DNA of 64,000 nt from Sphingopyxis sp. MSC1_008. Lineage in GTDB: Bacteria; Pseudomonadota; Alphaproteobacteria; Sphingomonadales; Sphingomonadaceae. How positions within the stretch are numbered: position 1 is the stretch's first letter; every line of letters starts with the position of its first letter. Positions 7,982 to 17,459 of the stretch are shown piece by piece. Location: contig NZ_JALPRD010000010.1 in NCBI RefSeq assembly GCF_023197165.1, positions 101,707-165,706 on the forward strand. Reading direction: 5' to 3'. Below the pieces are notes generated by a model. That model saw nothing but the letters and a program-made list of their open reading frames with translations, made no database searches and was not told where the DNA came from. The translations under genes and the position numbers were made by a program.

Positions 7982-9949
7982 ATGCACTTCTCCCGCGTTG
8001 CCAAAATCGCCGAACGGCAATTCCGTCAACTCGACCGCGTCGTAACACGCTTGTTGCTGGCCTTCGCACATATGCCGCGCTCGCGCCGCCGGTGGGTGGC
8101 GATCGCGATGGACGCGATCATCGGTGCCATCGCCGTCTGGGGCGCATTGTTCCTGCGGACCGGGGATCCTTTTTGGGGCTGGAAGCCGTATCTGATTCTG
8201 ACGGTCACCGGCCTGTCGATCTGGTTCCTCATCGCGGTGCCGCGCAAGACCTACATGACGCTGCTGCGGTTTGCAGGCGGGCGGACGATGATGGGGCTGG
8301 GGGTTTCGGTCGCCATTATGGCGGTTCCGATGACGCTCTTGTTCATGATCGTCTCGATTCCGGGCGTTCCCCGTACGATGGGGTTGCTTTTCCCTGTCAT
8401 CTTTCTTTCACTTCTGTGTCTTAGTCGCCTGCTCATCCGCTTTGCGCTCGTCGACATACTTGCCGGAGGCCGGCCGCTACTCGGAACCTATCGCCGCGTC
8501 GCCATCTATGGCGCCGGACGGGCGGGGCAGCAGCTCGCCATGGGGTTGCGCCATGAGTCGCAGTTGAAGGTGGTCGCTTTCATCGACGACGACGCGCGTC
8601 TCGACGAGCAATTGCTCGACGGCATTCCCGTCTTTGCGGCAAGCAAGCACGAAAATATCATCGACGATTTCGCAATTCAGGAAATCCTGCTCGCCATTCC
8701 CAGCGCGACCCGCGCGCGGCGACGCGAGATTGTCGAATTCCTGTCGACACAGAGCGTCGCGGTACGAACCCTGCCCAGCGTCGGGCATATCGTCGAAGGC
8801 CGCGTTGCGATCAGCGACCTTCGCGACGTGCAGATCGAGGAGTTGCTGGGCCGGGATCCTGTTCCGCCGAACGAATTGCTGATGGGCCGGAACATCGCCG
8901 GCAGGGTCGTGCTGGTGACGGGGGCCGGTGGATCGATCGGAAGCGAGCTTTGCCGCCAGATCATTGGTTGCCGGCCAAGCCGCCTGATCCTGGTAGAGCA
9001 GAGCGAGTTCGCTCTTTATCAGATCGATCGCGAGCTGGTCGAAATCGCAAGGCGCATGGGCTTTGCGACCGTGATTGTACCCGAACTTTGCGACGTCGCC
9101 GACCAGGCGTCGATCGGCCGGGTGTTGAGGCGCTACCAGCCGGAGACGCTGTTCCATGCCGCGGCGTACAAGCATGTTCCACTGGTCGAGAGCAACCCGA
9201 TCGCGGGACTTCGCAACAATGTGATGGGGACGCTCAATACGGTGCTGGCGGCGGAAGGGGCCGGCGTCGGGCACTTCATTCTGGTCAGCACCGACAAGGC
9301 GGTGCGCCCGACGAATGTGATGGGTGCTTCGAAGCGCATTTGCGAGCTGATATTGCAGGCCCGCGCCGCGGAAAAGGGTGGCTGCAACCTTTCAATGGTG
9401 CGGTTTGGCAATGTGCTGGGTTCGAGCGGCTCGGTCGTGCCGCTCTTCAAGCAGCAGATCGCTTCAGGCGGCCCCGTGACGATTACCGATAGGCGGGTGA
9501 CCCGCTATTTCATGACGATCCCCGAGGCCGCGCAGCTTGTCATCCAGGCCGGCTCGATGGCTCGTGGAGGCGAAGTCTTCATGCTCGAAATGGGGCAGCC
9601 GGTCCGTATCTATGATCTGGCTGCGACGATGATTCGGCTGAGCGGTCTTAGCGAGCGCACCCCTGACAATCCCGAAGGCGACATCGAATTGCGCGAAATT
9701 GGCCTGCGTCCGGGCGAAAAGCTTTATGAGGAGCTTCTGCTGGGGAATAACCCGCGTCGGACCAAGCACGAACGAATCGTCATGGCGGAGGAGGTTTTTC
9801 TTGCTTGGGCCGAGTTGGAAAAGCGGCTTTCCGACCTTGCGGCCTTCCTGGAAGCCGGGGATTCGGATCGTGCGAAAATCCTTATGGCCGAGCTCGTCCC
9901 CGAATACCATCTGAACGAGGATGCTGCACGAGAATCGGTTGCTGGCTGA
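7982..9949 (+). CDS. Membrane-anchored NDP-sugar 4,6-dehydratase (WbpM/PglF/CapD type)
   Basis: The 655-residue protein has about four N-terminal transmembrane helices (roughly residues 38-155), a first Rossmann domain (YGAGRAGQQ, ~residue 176) and a second catalytic SDR domain starting with VTGAGGSIGSE (~residue 311). This is the architecture of the long dehydratases WbpM, PglF and CapD, which convert UDP-GlcNAc to its 4-keto-6-deoxy derivative. The usual YxxxK is MxxxK here (Met447, Lys451), the S-M-K triad described for WbpM homologues. It would feed an aminotransferase, for instance that at 23770, to make a 4-amino-6-deoxy sugar. It is the first gene of the polysaccharide locus. Confidence 0.93.
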   Translation: MHFSRVAKIAERQFRQLDRVVTRLLLAFAHMPRSRRRWVAIAMDAIIGAIAVWGALFLRTGDPFWGWKPYLILTVTGLSIWFLIAVPRKTYMTLLRFAGGRTMMGLGVSVAIMAVPMTLLFMIVSIPGVPRTMGLLFPVIFLSLLCLSRLLIRFALVDILAGGRPLLGTYRRVAIYGAGRAGQQLAMGLRHESQLKVVAFIDDDARLDEQLLDGIPVFAASKHENIIDDFAIQEILLAIPSATRARRREIVEFLSTQSVAVRTLPSVGHIVEGRVAISDLRDVQIEELLGRDPVPPNELLMGRNIAGRVVLVTGAGGSIGSELCRQIIGCRPSRLILVEQSEFALYQIDRELVEIARRMGFATVIVPELCDVADQASIGRVLRRYQPETLFHAAAYKHVPLVESNPIAGLRNNVMGTLNTVLAAEGAGVGHFILVSTDKAVRPTNVMGASKRICELILQARAAEKGGCNLSMVRFGNVLGSSGSVVPLFKQQIASGGPVTITDRRVTRYFMTIPEAAQLVIQAGSMARGGEVFMLEMGQPVRIYDLAATMIRLSGLSERTPDNPEGDIELREIGLRPGEKLYEELLLGNNPRRTKHERIVMAEEVFLAWAELEKRLSDLAAFLEAGDSDRAKILMAELVPEYHLNEDAARESVAG

Positions 9950-10117
9950 GGTCTCGAAAACGGCCTCGACGCGTCTGCGGCGCGGTTGACTTTGCCCAAG
10001 GGACTGCTTACCCGCCGCTATCGCTTTCGGCCTCTCCGTCCGTACGTGTCTGAAGTCGACGCGGGCGGGGTCGGGCCCGGCTCCACTATCACCCCCGTTC
10101 TGGACTATTTCTCCTAG

Positions 10118-11527
10118 ATGCAAACACATCGCAATGCCGAATGGTCCCCGTTCCGTTGGCTGAAGCCTGAATGGCTGCTGGGTGCATTCATCCTGTTCGT
10201 TTTCCTGCTGGGCGGCGGAGCGCGTAACGATCTTGTCTCGCTGCCGTTTCTGCGCGGCGTGTCCGCGGTTTTGCTGGTGGTCCTTCTGGCCGGATGCAGT
10301 GAGCGGATCGTCGAGGCGCGCCGGCCGTTTGTGGTGATCGGCGTGATCGCTGCCTTTCTGCTGATCGAGCTTGTTCCGCTTCCGCACGGTTTGTGGACGA
10401 TGTTCCCGGGGCGCGACATTATCGAAACGGTCGACAAGACCGCCGGACTCGGGGCAATTGCACGATCTTGGGCGATCGAGCCCTATTTTGCCTGGAACGC
10501 GCTTTTCTCGCTCGTCGTACCCGCCGCGGCACTCGCCTGTCTGGCGCTGGCTGGTGACACCGCCGGGCGCGGACTTGTGACGCTGCTGCTCGTAATCGCT
10601 GCCGTCGCGGCGGCGCTCGGTATTCTCCAGCTCGTTGGCAGCAGCAACAGCATTACCTATCTTTATCGGATCACCAATCGCGATTCGTCGGTCGGGTTGA
10701 TGGCGAACCGTAACCATCATGCCCTGTTGCTGGCATGCGCGATGCCGCTCATCGCGCTGTGGATGTCGCACTGGCGCGGCCGTGCACGGTCATTCGCGGG
10801 AGCGCAGATCACGGCGGGCTTGGCTCTGGCGCTCCTGTTCCCACTCATCGTGCTTACCGGAAGTCGCGCGGGTCTGGTGCTGGGCGCCATGGGGTTCGTC
10901 GCCGCGCTGTGCCTTTACAGGATGCCGGAGTATACGAAATCGCGGCGCGATGTGCGCACGCTCTATTTCGACGTCCGGATCATGTGGGTGCTGATGGTGG
11001 TGGCTCTGATTGCCGCCTCGCTCTTCGCTGGGCGCGCCACATCGTTCGATCGCTTGGCCGCGACGGGAGAAGGCGAGATCGATCGCCTCGGCATGTTCCC
11101 TGTCTTGTGGCGCATGATGATCGACCATTTCCCTCTCGGTATGGGAGCGGGGTCGTTTGTTCCCTTGTTCAAGCTATATGAACCGGACAGTTTCCTGAAT
11201 CCCAGCTATTATAACCATGCGCACAATGATTTCATGGAACTGTTGATCGATCACGGAATATTCGGCGCTGCAGCGATCGCCGCCGCCGGATTGGCCTGGT
11301 TGGGCGGCGCGGTGTCGATTTGGCGCGCGGACGAAACCGAGCGCCGTAGCTTTCGCTGGCGTGCCGGTGCCACGGGCTTGTGGATCATCCTGCTCTGCGC
11401 CGTCGCAAGTATCGTTGATTATCCGCTGCGCGTCCCCTCTATCCAGGTGCTGGCAATGATCAGTGTCTTTTGGATTATCCGGGCGAAGCGCGCGGCGGAC
11501 GATATATCGCGGTCGTCCGCCGACTAG
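10118..11527 (+). CDS. O-antigen ligase/polymerase family membrane protein (WaaL/Wzy_C)
   Basis: A 469-residue protein with about ten hydrophobic helices. The periplasmic loop near residues 363-385 contains YNHAHNDFMELLIDHGIFG, the hallmark of Wzy_C/O-antigen-ligase proteins, which transfer or polymerise undecaprenyl-linked oligosaccharides at the periplasmic face of the inner membrane. It is followed directly by export-apparatus genes, so a role as polymerase (Wzy) of the exopolysaccharide is more likely than lipid-A ligase. A second, unrelated-looking polymerase is encoded at 37506. Confidence 0.9.
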   Translation: MQTHRNAEWSPFRWLKPEWLLGAFILFVFLLGGGARNDLVSLPFLRGVSAVLLVVLLAGCSERIVEARRPFVVIGVIAAFLLIELVPLPHGLWTMFPGRDIIETVDKTAGLGAIARSWAIEPYFAWNALFSLVVPAAALACLALAGDTAGRGLVTLLLVIAAVAAALGILQLVGSSNSITYLYRITNRDSSVGLMANRNHHALLLACAMPLIALWMSHWRGRARSFAGAQITAGLALALLFPLIVLTGSRAGLVLGAMGFVAALCLYRMPEYTKSRRDVRTLYFDVRIMWVLMVVALIAASLFAGRATSFDRLAATGEGEIDRLGMFPVLWRMMIDHFPLGMGAGSFVPLFKLYEPDSFLNPSYYNHAHNDFMELLIDHGIFGAAAIAAAGLAWLGGAVSIWRADETERRSFRWRAGATGLWIILLCAVASIVDYPLRVPSIQVLAMISVFWIIRAKRAADDISRSSAD

Positions 11528-11602
11528 TCGCTGGCCTGAAGCAGTGACACCTGATAGGTGCCGCCTATCGCACTCGAACAAGCAAGTTCGCGAGGAGTTT
11601 TG

Positions 11603-12319
11603 ATGCGCCGAATGTTTTTGACCGGGGCTTTGATGATGGTGGCGCTGAGCGCCTGCGCGGGGCAAAGGGAGCTGGGCGGGAGTCCTGCAATCAGCGTGGT
11701 GAACGAAAGGAGCCTCCGTGCGCCCGACGGAAGCCCGGCGGAAACCGCCGACCGGACGTACCGCGTCGGTGCGCGCGACAAGCTGCTCGTCGACGTTTTC
11801 GGTATCGAGGAGCTTAAGGCGCGCGATTTCGAGACTGACGGCACGGGCCAGCTCGCTCTGCCTCTCGCTGGCCGCATCGATGCGAACAACAGGACGCTGG
11901 CCGAACTGGAAGCCGAAGTCGTACAGCGGTTGCGGCTAGCCCATGTCCGTAACCCTCAGGTCAGCATCAACGTGCGCGAGATCAACAGCCGCACGGTGAC
12001 GCTCGACGGCAGCGTGCGCGAGCCTGGCTCCTATCCCGCAGTTTCAGACCTGACGCTGATGCGCGCCGTGGCGCGTGCCAAGGGTGTTACGGAATATGCG
12101 AAGCTGGATGACGTGGTCGTTTTTCGCACCGTAGAGGGCCGGCAGATGGTTGCGCTTTACAATCTCGGCGCGATCCGCCGGGGCGCTTATGAAGATCCGC
12201 CGCTGTTTGCGAATGACGTCGTTGTCGTGGGGGAATCCCAGGGGCGCCGTCTGTTCCAGAGCATCGTTCAGGCCGGCGCGCTGGTTACGGCGCCCATTGT
12301 GGCCTTGCTGCAAAGATAA
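11603..12319 (+). CDS. Wza/GumB-like polysaccharide export lipoprotein
   Basis: The ATG at 11603 follows a cgaggag ribosome site. Starting here gives a clean lipoprotein signal, MRRMFLTGALMMVALSAC, with the lipobox Cys at residue 18; a GTG 45 bp upstream would spoil it. The body has the poly-export domain (YRVGARDKLLVDVFG) and an SLBB-type domain (VTLDGSVREPGSYP, then LMRAVARAKG). At 238 residues it is short like GumB and sphingan GelD. It is predicted to form the outer-membrane exit channel, working with the co-polymerase encoded next. Confidence 0.94.
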   Translation: MRRMFLTGALMMVALSACAGQRELGGSPAISVVNERSLRAPDGSPAETADRTYRVGARDKLLVDVFGIEELKARDFETDGTGQLALPLAGRIDANNRTLAELEAEVVQRLRLAHVRNPQVSINVREINSRTVTLDGSVREPGSYPAVSDLTLMRAVARAKGVTEYAKLDDVVVFRTVEGRQMVALYNLGAIRRGAYEDPPLFANDVVVVGESQGRRLFQSIVQAGALVTAPIVALLQR

Positions 12320-12332
12320 TCGGACTTAGTTG

Positions 12333-14582
12333 ATGGCAAACAATGCAATTGTGCAGGCCGGGATGGAACCGGACGCTGTTTCGGATAAAAACGACGGCGA
12401 GAGCAACGGGCACAGCGTGCCCATATTGCTGCAATATTGGAATATTCTGTGGCGCCGACGGTTAATCGTCCTCGGCGCGCTGGGATTAAGCCTGCTAGCG
12501 GGAGCGATTGCGACCGGGATGGCGACGCCTATCTATACGGCGGTCACCAAGATTGAAATCTCGCGCGAACAGGCGCGCGTCACGAATGTCGAAGGGCTCG
12601 AGAGTGAGCGCGCGGGCCAGACGCAGGAATTTTATTCAACGCAATACGAGCTCCTGCGATCCCGCACGCTCGCTGAACGCGTGGTTCGCAAGCTCGGGCT
12701 GGCGCGTTCGAACGAATTCTTTGCGCTGCATGGCGCCGATGTCGATGGCAGCGGCACGGCAGCGACCAAGGTCGGCCTTTCGCCGGCCGAGGCGAAGGCG
12801 CGCGAGCAACGAGCCGTAGCGCTGATCCAAGCCAATATCGAAGTCCAGCCGGTTCGCGGATCGGCGCTGGTAACGATCGCATATTCGAGCCCCGATCCGG
12901 TTTGGTCCTCAAGGGTTGCCAATACCTGGGCGTCGGAGTTCATTCAGAACAGCCTCGACCGTCGTTTTGCCTCGACTGCGGAGGCGAGGGCGTTTCTGGA
13001 AAAGCGGCTTCAGGACCTTCGCCAGCGGCTCGACCAATCGGAGCGCGAGCTCGTGGATTATGCTGTGAGCCGAAACATCATCACGCTGAAGGAAGCTAAG
13101 GGTGAAGGCGGGGTAACTCAGATCGTCCAGACATTGACCGGCGCAGATCTGGAAGCGCTGAATCAGCAATTGACGGAAGCGACGGTCGATCGCGTGAAGG
13201 CCGAGGCGAACGCGTCCGCGCTTTCGCGGCGCCGCGATAATATGCAATCTGTCGAAAATGCAGCGATCGGTCGGCTTCGCGAACGCCGAGCGCAACTCAA
13301 CGGCGAACTGGCGGCGTTACTCGTTACATTCGAACGTGATTATCCGCCCGCGCAGGCGCTGCAGGAACAGATCAACGCGATCGACCAGTCGATCCGAACC
13401 GAACAGGGTCGTTTCAATAATGCTGCCGCGGCGGAACTCGAATCAGCGCGGACGCGCGAAAGCAATCTGCGCGCAAAGGTGGATAAGCTCCTGAGCACGC
13501 TGACCGAAGAAGAACGGAACGGCATCCGATACGGTATTCTCCAGCGAGAGGTCGACACCAATCGCCAGCTTTATGACGCGTTGTTGCAGCGTTACAAGGA
13601 GATCGGGATTGCGGGTGTGGGTGCGAACAACGTCTCGATCGTCGATACCGCCGTTGCGCCTGGCGCGCCCTCTTCACCGAACCTGCTGATCAACCTTATC
13701 CTCGCGATGGTGGCGGGTCTGGGCTTGGCTGGTGCGCTAGTGCTGATTCTCGAAAATATCGATCAGGGTATTCGCGATCCGGCGATCATCGAGCAAAAGC
13801 TCGGTGTGCCGCTGCTGGGCGTGATTCCAGAAACTTCGGCCGACGAGCCGCTCGACGAGGTCGCTGATCCGAAATCCTTTGTTTCGGAAGCCTATGTCAC
13901 GGTGTTGTCGAACCTTGCCTTCTCGACGGACCATGGCGTGCCGCGCCTGTTCATGTTGACGAGTACTGGACAAGCCGAAGGGAAGTCGACGTCGGCGCTC
14001 GCACTTGCTGCCGGGCTGGCCCGTTCGGGCAAGTCGGTCGTCGTGGTCGACGCCGACATGCGTATTCCGACGATTGACAAGCGGATCGAGAAGCGCGGGA
14101 CTGACGGTCTGAGCAACTATCTGGCCGGTGACGACAACCTCGACGCGATGATCCATCCGCTCGACTTCGGGAACCTTCGTGTCCTGCCATCGGGACCGAT
14201 CCCGCCGAGCGCACCCGATCTGCTCAGCGGCGAGCGCATGGGCATGCTGGTGCGCGAACTGCTAAACCGCTTCGACCATGTCGTGATCGACGCACCGCCG
14301 ATCCTCGGCCTTGCCGATGCGACACTGATCGCCCGCAATGTCGAAGGCGTCGTGTTCATCGCGGAAGCCGAGCGGGGCGCGATCCGGGCGATTTCGGATG
14401 CCATCGGCCGTCTGCGTACGGCCAAGGCGCGCGTCTTCGGCCTCGTACTGACCAAATATTCGGCGAAAAGCCTTGGCTACGGATATAACTACGGCGCAGC
14501 ATATTCGTACAATTATGGTGGCAAGGACCGCGGCGAAAGCGATCCCGAAGACCGGTCGACGGGTCTGCGCGGGAACGACTGA
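12333..14582 (+). CDS. Wzc/GumC-like chain-length regulator and tyrosine kinase
   Basis: The ATG at 12333 lies 13 bp after the export lipoprotein gene. The protein has an N-terminal Wzz domain with a first transmembrane helix (~residues 43-65), a long periplasmic coiled-coil region (~200-410) and a second helix (~450-475). A cytosolic BY-kinase domain follows, with Walker A STGQAEGKS (Lys551) and Walker A' VVVVDADMR. The C-terminus is Tyr-rich (YGYNYGAAYSYNYGG), the usual autophosphorylation cluster. Kinase and membrane parts are fused, as in Wzc/ExoP. The role is control of polymer length and coupling of polymerisation to export. Confidence 0.95.
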   Translation: MANNAIVQAGMEPDAVSDKNDGESNGHSVPILLQYWNILWRRRLIVLGALGLSLLAGAIATGMATPIYTAVTKIEISREQARVTNVEGLESERAGQTQEFYSTQYELLRSRTLAERVVRKLGLARSNEFFALHGADVDGSGTAATKVGLSPAEAKAREQRAVALIQANIEVQPVRGSALVTIAYSSPDPVWSSRVANTWASEFIQNSLDRRFASTAEARAFLEKRLQDLRQRLDQSERELVDYAVSRNIITLKEAKGEGGVTQIVQTLTGADLEALNQQLTEATVDRVKAEANASALSRRRDNMQSVENAAIGRLRERRAQLNGELAALLVTFERDYPPAQALQEQINAIDQSIRTEQGRFNNAAAAELESARTRESNLRAKVDKLLSTLTEEERNGIRYGILQREVDTNRQLYDALLQRYKEIGIAGVGANNVSIVDTAVAPGAPSSPNLLINLILAMVAGLGLAGALVLILENIDQGIRDPAIIEQKLGVPLLGVIPETSADEPLDEVADPKSFVSEAYVTVLSNLAFSTDHGVPRLFMLTSTGQAEGKSTSALALAAGLARSGKSVVVVDADMRIPTIDKRIEKRGTDGLSNYLAGDDNLDAMIHPLDFGNLRVLPSGPIPPSAPDLLSGERMGMLVRELLNRFDHVVIDAPPILGLADATLIARNVEGVVFIAEAERGAIRAISDAIGRLRTAKARVFGLVLTKYSAKSLGYGYNYGAAYSYNYGGKDRGESDPEDRSTGLRGND

Positions 14583-14585
14583 TCC

Positions 14586-15866
14586 ATGGCACGCAAACAT
14601 CGCCGGTCACTTGTGTCGCGCGGCGACATCGCGCCGTTCCTGAAAAGCTATGCCTTCGTCGGCATTGGTGCATTGGTCTGCGGCGCGCTGACGTTTTCCC
14701 AGGCACTGGCGGGACTGGACGCGACGGGACGCAATCCGATGGTCGCGTCGCCGTTCCGTAACCCGGTGGCACCGCTCAACATGATTCGCGTGGGAGCGTC
14801 AGAGGACAAGAAGCGCATCGAGGTTTCAAACCCGAAGCGCGCAGCCAGGATTGCGCGTGAGAGCCTCGAGCGTTCGCCGGTCAACCCCAATGCGCTGCAC
14901 ATGCTGGCACTCGTTGCCGAAACGCGGGGCGAGGGCAAAAAGTCGGCGCAATATGTCGCGCTTGCGGAAAAACTGTCTCGTCGTCACGCCGGAAGTCAGA
15001 TGCTGCTGGCAGGGCAGGCGATGCAGGCGAAGCACTATGCGGTGGCAATCGAGCATATCGATCGCGCGCTACGGACCGAGCCCGAAATTACCCCACAGGT
15101 ATTTCCGATCCTGGCGGACGCGCTGCGCTTCCCGGATTTTCGCAAATATCTGTCGATTGCGCTGCGGCGCAAGGCGCCCTGGCGGGACAGCTTTTTCGCT
15201 TATGCCGCCGCCCAGCCTTATGCCCAATCGGGTACCGCGCAGCTGATGCTGGGTCTTTCCGGTCTCAAGGATAGCACCGATATGAGAGTGGCGGTCGCGC
15301 TGCTCGCGCAGGGCCTTACGGCGAGCCGTGAGACCGACCTGCTCAAGCGGCTCTACATGCACGTCCCGCCGACATCGATCGGTCTGCGTAACCGGCCGAC
15401 CGAGGCGACCTTCCGTGACCTCACGCTGCTGGACGGAGTACCGCCTGTGGCATGGGGCGTGAACGAGGACACGACCAACGGCGCACTTGTCGCGGCGGGG
15501 AAAATGCCTGGGACCGTCAACATCAACGGCTGGGCCGAAGCGGGATATGGCAGCGTGGTCGCAAAAAAGCTGTTGTGGCTGCCGACCGGTCGTTGGAACC
15601 TGCTTTATAGCGGTAGAGGAAATGTCGGTGGTGCCGGGGCCCGATCCAATTGGGAAGTGCGCTGTGTTAGGCCCTTGGCTGATACGTCGCTCACCTCGTC
15701 GGTCAACATCTTCACTGCGGGCAGCGGCACGAAATCGCTCGGCTTTACCGTTCCGGCCAATTGTCCGGTTGTCCTCGTCGAGCTGTCGGTGCGCGGTTCG
15801 CTGTCGGGCGGCGCATCGCAGATCGACCTCACCGATGTCCGGCTTGTCCGCGGCGCGACGAACTGA
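14586..15866 (+). CDS. TPR-containing protein of the export cluster
   Basis: The gene starts 3 bp after the kinase gene, so it is co-transcribed and probably translationally coupled. One N-terminal hydrophobic helix (~residues 23-42) anchors it or acts as a signal anchor. Residues ~85-200 look like helical tetratricopeptide repeats (e.g. ARIARESLERSPVNPNALHM). The C-terminal ~150 residues are beta-rich and may form a carbohydrate-binding sandwich. No catalytic motif was recognised. By position it is probably a periplasmic partner of the Wza/Wzc-type export machinery. Confidence 0.7.
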   Translation: MARKHRRSLVSRGDIAPFLKSYAFVGIGALVCGALTFSQALAGLDATGRNPMVASPFRNPVAPLNMIRVGASEDKKRIEVSNPKRAARIARESLERSPVNPNALHMLALVAETRGEGKKSAQYVALAEKLSRRHAGSQMLLAGQAMQAKHYAVAIEHIDRALRTEPEITPQVFPILADALRFPDFRKYLSIALRRKAPWRDSFFAYAAAQPYAQSGTAQLMLGLSGLKDSTDMRVAVALLAQGLTASRETDLLKRLYMHVPPTSIGLRNRPTEATFRDLTLLDGVPPVAWGVNEDTTNGALVAAGKMPGTVNINGWAEAGYGSVVAKKLLWLPTGRWNLLYSGRGNVGGAGARSNWEVRCVRPLADTSLTSSVNIFTAGSGTKSLGFTVPANCPVVLVELSVRGSLSGGASQIDLTDVRLVRGATN

Positions 15867-15929
15867 CCGGGCGGGGCATCGGGCGGCCTCGGAGATTCAG
15901 CAAGACCTGAAGGTGGCTTGTACAAGAGG

Positions 15930-17342
15930 ATGCAATATCAGGATTTCCTGACCCGCCTTGATGGCATTGTCGATCCGCGTGCGGTCGTTCCGCCTGCGGA
16001 TTGGGAGACCTTTACCAATGGTCTTCGCTGCGCGGGCGGCAAACCACTCGCCGTTCTCTCACCCGCAAGCGTCGATGAATTGCGCGCGATCGTGCGCGTC
16101 TGCGTGGGCTTGGGATTGCGGGTTGTTCCGCAGGGCGCAAACAGCGGCCTTGTCGGAGCTGCGGTGCCCGACGGCACCGGGCGGCAGGTTGTCCTTTTGA
16201 CCCGGCACCTCAATAGCATCCGGCAATTGGCGATCGCGGACGCAGTGGCGGTCGTGGAAGCCGGCGTGCGACTATCGCAGCTCAACGGCGCACTGGAGCC
16301 ACACGGCTTGCAACTTGGCGTCGATCTTGGCGCCGACCCCAGTATCGGCGGTATGGTGGCGACAAATACGGGCGGGAGCCGGATGATGCGCTATGGTGAC
16401 ATGCGCCGCCACATTCTGGGGCTCGAAGTCGTTCTCGCCGATCGCGATGCGACGCTGGTTTCCAGCCTTCGATTGACGCGCAAGGACAATAGTCGGCTCG
16501 GCTGGGCGCCGCTGGTCAGCGGAGCGGGAGGCGCGCTCGGTATCGTTACCGCTGCCGCAATCGAGCTTGATCCCTTGCCGCAGCAGAGCGCGACGATGCT
16601 CCTGGCGCTCGGCGGCATCAATGAGATACCTGCCCTCGTCACCGAGTTGCGGCGCATGTTTGGCGAATTTCTGTCAGCGTGCGAGATCATGTCGAAAGCT
16701 GCCATGGAGGTCGCGCTGCGTCACAATCCGGGCTTAAAGAACCCGTTCCGAGCACTTCCCGAACAGGCAGTGCTCGTCGAGGTGTCTACGGGCCTCGACA
16801 ATTCGGTGGTCGATGCCGACGGCGCCCTGCTTGGCGCTGCCGAGAAGCTGTTCGCGCGCGAAGCGCTTGGCATCGAGGATGCGCTTGTCGTGCCGCCATC
16901 CATCGCCTGGGCGCTACGACATGCCATCAGCGACTCGCTCAAAAAGGAAGGCGAGGTGATCGGGCTCGACATCGGGCTCCCGCTTGCAGCACTTCCGACG
17001 TTCCGGGCCGAAGCCGTCGCGATGCTGGCAGCCCGCTATCCTTGGTTCAAGTTGTGCGATTTCGGTCATTGCGGCGATGGTGGCGTGCATTTCAACCTTG
17101 TTTGGCCGCCAGGATCGGGACCGGCCGATCGCGAGCCGGCGCGCGGCGACGTTCGAATGCGTATTTACGAGGCGGTGGTCGCGCTGGGAGGCAGCTTCAG
17201 TGCGGAACATGGGCTCGGGCCGTCGAATGCCGCTGCCCTGCGGAAATTTACCCCGCCGGAGGAGATGCGGCTGGCGCAGGGACTTCGCCAAATTTTCGAC
17301 CCGCAGGAGATACTTGCTCGCGCGTTACCGTCAATCGAATGA
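15930..17342 (+). CDS. FAD-linked oxidase (GlcD/D-lactate dehydrogenase family)
   Basis: The protein has an N-terminal PCMH-type FAD-binding domain (RVVPQGANSGLVG, DLGADPSIGGMVATNTGG) and a C-terminal cap with GHCGDGGVHFN and SAEHGLG motifs of the glycolate-oxidase/D-2-hydroxyacid dehydrogenase family. About 470 residues is normal. The start is ambiguous: ATG 15930, or a TTG at 15918 that has GAAGGTGG just upstream. The substrate is probably a D-2-hydroxyacid such as D-lactate or 2-hydroxyglutarate; D-2-hydroxyglutarate oxidation would support serine or sugar dehydrogenases that make it. WbpB-type dehydrogenases recycle NADH using 2-oxoglutarate and release 2-hydroxyglutarate, and wbpB is the next gene, so this oxidase may dispose of that product (inference). 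Confidence 0.86.
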   Translation: MQYQDFLTRLDGIVDPRAVVPPADWETFTNGLRCAGGKPLAVLSPASVDELRAIVRVCVGLGLRVVPQGANSGLVGAAVPDGTGRQVVLLTRHLNSIRQLAIADAVAVVEAGVRLSQLNGALEPHGLQLGVDLGADPSIGGMVATNTGGSRMMRYGDMRRHILGLEVVLADRDATLVSSLRLTRKDNSRLGWAPLVSGAGGALGIVTAAAIELDPLPQQSATMLLALGGINEIPALVTELRRMFGEFLSACEIMSKAAMEVALRHNPGLKNPFRALPEQAVLVEVSTGLDNSVVDADGALLGAAEKLFAREALGIEDALVVPPSIAWALRHAISDSLKKEGEVIGLDIGLPLAALPTFRAEAVAMLAARYPWFKLCDFGHCGDGGVHFNLVWPPGSGPADREPARGDVRMRIYEAVVALGGSFSAEHGLGPSNAAALRKFTPPEEMRLAQGLRQIFDPQEILARALPSIE

Positions 17343-17394
17343 AATGATAACAGTTTGTGATACATAGTTTTTTTCAATAGAGCAGGAAATTGGC

Positions 17395-17423
17395 CACGGG
17401 TTTACACCAGCGACTGACCCGTG
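17395..17423. promoter_or_regulatory. Inverted repeat upstream of the wbp-like genes
   Basis: CACGGGT (17395-17401) and ACCCGTG (17417-17423) are perfect inverted 7-bp arms separated by 15 bp, in the only sizeable gap (117 bp) between the FAD oxidase and wbpB. The flanking 17343-17390 stretch is AT-rich. This could be an operator or leader hairpin of the wbp operon; no protein can be named. Confidence 0.35.
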
Positions 17424-17459
17424 TAGTTGCCCCGCGATCCGTCAGAGGAATATTCACTA